A stretch of 64,000 nucleotides of DNA from contig NC_088308.1 in NCBI RefSeq assembly GCF_910592395.1, positions 9,687,001-9,751,000 of the forward strand, written 5' to 3'. This DNA comes from Lineus longissimus. Taxonomy: Eukaryota > Nemertea > Pilidiophora > Heteronemertea > Lineidae. This document shows, in pieces, positions 62,614 through 64,000 of this stretch. Below the pieces are notes generated by a model, which was given only the letters and a program-made list of their open reading frames with translations, made no database searches and was not told the DNA's origin. How positions within the stretch are numbered: the stretch's first letter is position 1; the number at the start of each line of letters is the position of its first letter. The translations under genes and the position numbers were made by a program.

Positions 62614-64000
62614 CTGGTGATTGCGAATGGAAAATAATAGAAATGTACATTTATATGAAAAATAGCGGCGATAATGTCGCTACCTCATATTGAATAATAA
62701 AAGGAAGTCGTTAAGATGTTTTTAATTCTTCTTTAAGTTGAAGCTTTCTTGAAGACTTTTTGTAGGACTTATCCTTGTTTACACTATCTGTTGAAGGTTT
62801 GTTCCTGGGTCAAGTAAAGCCTGTGGTCTGAACCTAATCTCCAGCGGAAGACAAAACGAAAGTCTTCTCTGAACACCCAGATTTGTCCGGGGAAAGTGGC
62901 GCGTTATTTCGTGTTATTCAAGAGAAAAAAACTGTTTCTTTTAAGGTTGTATATCTTGGAGATGGATTGGACAAAGAGAAAGTATGTACAATTTGTGCAC
63001 AGTCAGGCTCAACTAACATAGAAATATTGAGTAGATTTCAGCACGGTGGCTATTGTACTATACGTTTTACATGAGACTTGTAAACTGTGTGAGGTCATGC
63101 TCAACGGTTTTCCCAAAAGTGCATGACGTCAGGGTGTTCTCAATTGCAAATGACACCCATTTCAAAATGCGTTTTGAAGGCGCTTTTCAAAGAATGACCA
63201 GTTGGTGCTGTACATCACGAGAAAGGCCGTGATCTCCTCTTTCTACACATACTCGTCTCATTTATTTAATGAATACAAGTCAGTAATTAGCGCACGATTG
63301 GCTCCGAGCACATGAGACCACCTCAAACTAAAAATTTCAAACCAGACATCACTAAAAACCGTGATTTTATAAAATGTTCTTGTTGGTACTGTATATCCAA
63401 AAATAAAGTTTTTTTCTCGCGAAGCACCATAGCCAATGCTCGAGAAAAATGCGAAAAAAATGTAGTTTAGTCTGTTCATTTTCGAAATATTTCAATTTTT
63501 CTCCAAAACAGGAAAAACACACAAAACTAGACAGTGCAAAAGCTGATCACCCGGCCGACATACACACTCCAATGCAGTATTAAACGCCTACGCCGCCATC
63601 ATTACGATTATGTCTTCATTCATTACACCAATCTATTGAACAGTGCACCTGGTTTCAGAACCTCTGCATGACATGTCCATGCTCGTACAGGTGCTAGTTC
63701 ACTGCTAGATATAATAGGAAGCAGGAAATCCAACATTTCTTCGGAACTACGGTAAGGGAATGCAAGGAGAATGAATCCTCGGAAACTCTTTGAAGCCAAA
63801 ATATCCGTATCAAAATTCACGTTTTCAAGCTAAATTTAGTCACGAGCAGGCATGCAATATGAAGAACTTGATGACCGCACAGTTTTTTACTTCGACTCAT
63901 TTATTCATGCGATACATGTATTGTTAAATGAGACGTTAAAAGTTAGCTGCTTGGCGTTTTTGGCCCGAAAGAACTGCAAAAATCTAATTAGTTTTCGCTT

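Larger units (their letters stand above)
44957..64000. repeat. Segmental tandem duplication, copy B (right edge outside window)
   Basis: Direct repeat of 1-14,640. The left limit given is only where copy A enters the window; the shared inverted-repeat arm continues left to about 44,690. Copy B differs by a 6.3 kb dimeric insertion (50,609-56,930) and by lacking the 5,210-7,300 transposon. Homology continues to the last base, so the duplicated unit extends past the window and probably includes the 5' half of the second metallopeptidase-like gene. Confidence 0.95.

Noticed and set aside
1-64000. Bacterial features: operons, CRISPR, Shine-Dalgarno sites, prophage
   Set aside because: Introns, TE content and gene families are animal; tandem repeats seen are not CRISPR-like (no regular repeat-spacer structure).

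Overview
The window is eukaryotic, almost certainly from a marine invertebrate animal. Genes are split by GT-AG introns, the recognisable families are metazoan (ShKT domains, LamG/PAN secreted proteins, an ELOVL elongase), and most of the DNA is decayed or non-autonomous transposons. Short palindromes such as TAGGCCTA and TACATGTA are very common, as in some lophotrochozoan and deuterostome invertebrate genomes, but I cannot fix the phylum. Most short ORFs in the window are noise.

Layout. (1) About 1-14,640 (copy A) and 44,957-64,000 (copy B) are two direct copies of one segment, both running off the window, with high identity by eye (roughly 97-98% in sampled stretches). The spacing is about 45 kb at the left and 49 kb at the right. 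The difference comes mainly from a 2.1 kb transposon present only in A (5,210-7,300) and a 6.3 kb head-to-tail dimer present only in B (50,609-56,930). Each copy serves as the empty-site control for the other. (2) The left part of each copy is a large inverted-repeat element with arms of about 1.2-1.4 kb. Inside it lie a dead pogo/Tigger transposase, a deleted Harbinger element and an 800 bp near-perfect palindrome. (3) The right part of each copy carries the 3' half of a secreted HExxH metallopeptidase-like gene with two ShKT domains. In copy A the whole gene is visible: ten minus-strand exons from 21,031 to 8,530, 488 codons, all intron phases compatible. In copy B only exons 6-10 are in the window. 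(4) Between the copies (21-45 kb) lie a LamG + PAN gene (29,241-30,787, plus strand, one frameshift), a short ELOVL fatty-acid elongase (36,191-35,224, minus), an unidentified ORF with an in-frame TAG (21,631-22,311), an exon-like ORF split by a transposon, and several transposons. Three of these have exact 9-bp target-site duplications of the Mutator-like type.

The main biological observation concerns the duplicated metallopeptidase genes. Nearly all nucleotide differences between the two copies in exons 7-10 (linker, two ShKT domains, Cys-rich tail) change amino acids: about 19 changing against 1 silent. Exon 6, at the end of the catalytic domain, has a single silent change. This fits diversifying selection on the Cys-rich C-terminal half after tandem duplication. 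The main structural observations are the exact head-to-tail 3,161 bp dimer with an empty site, and a nested set of 9-bp-TSD elements, one of which splits an otherwise open reading frame.
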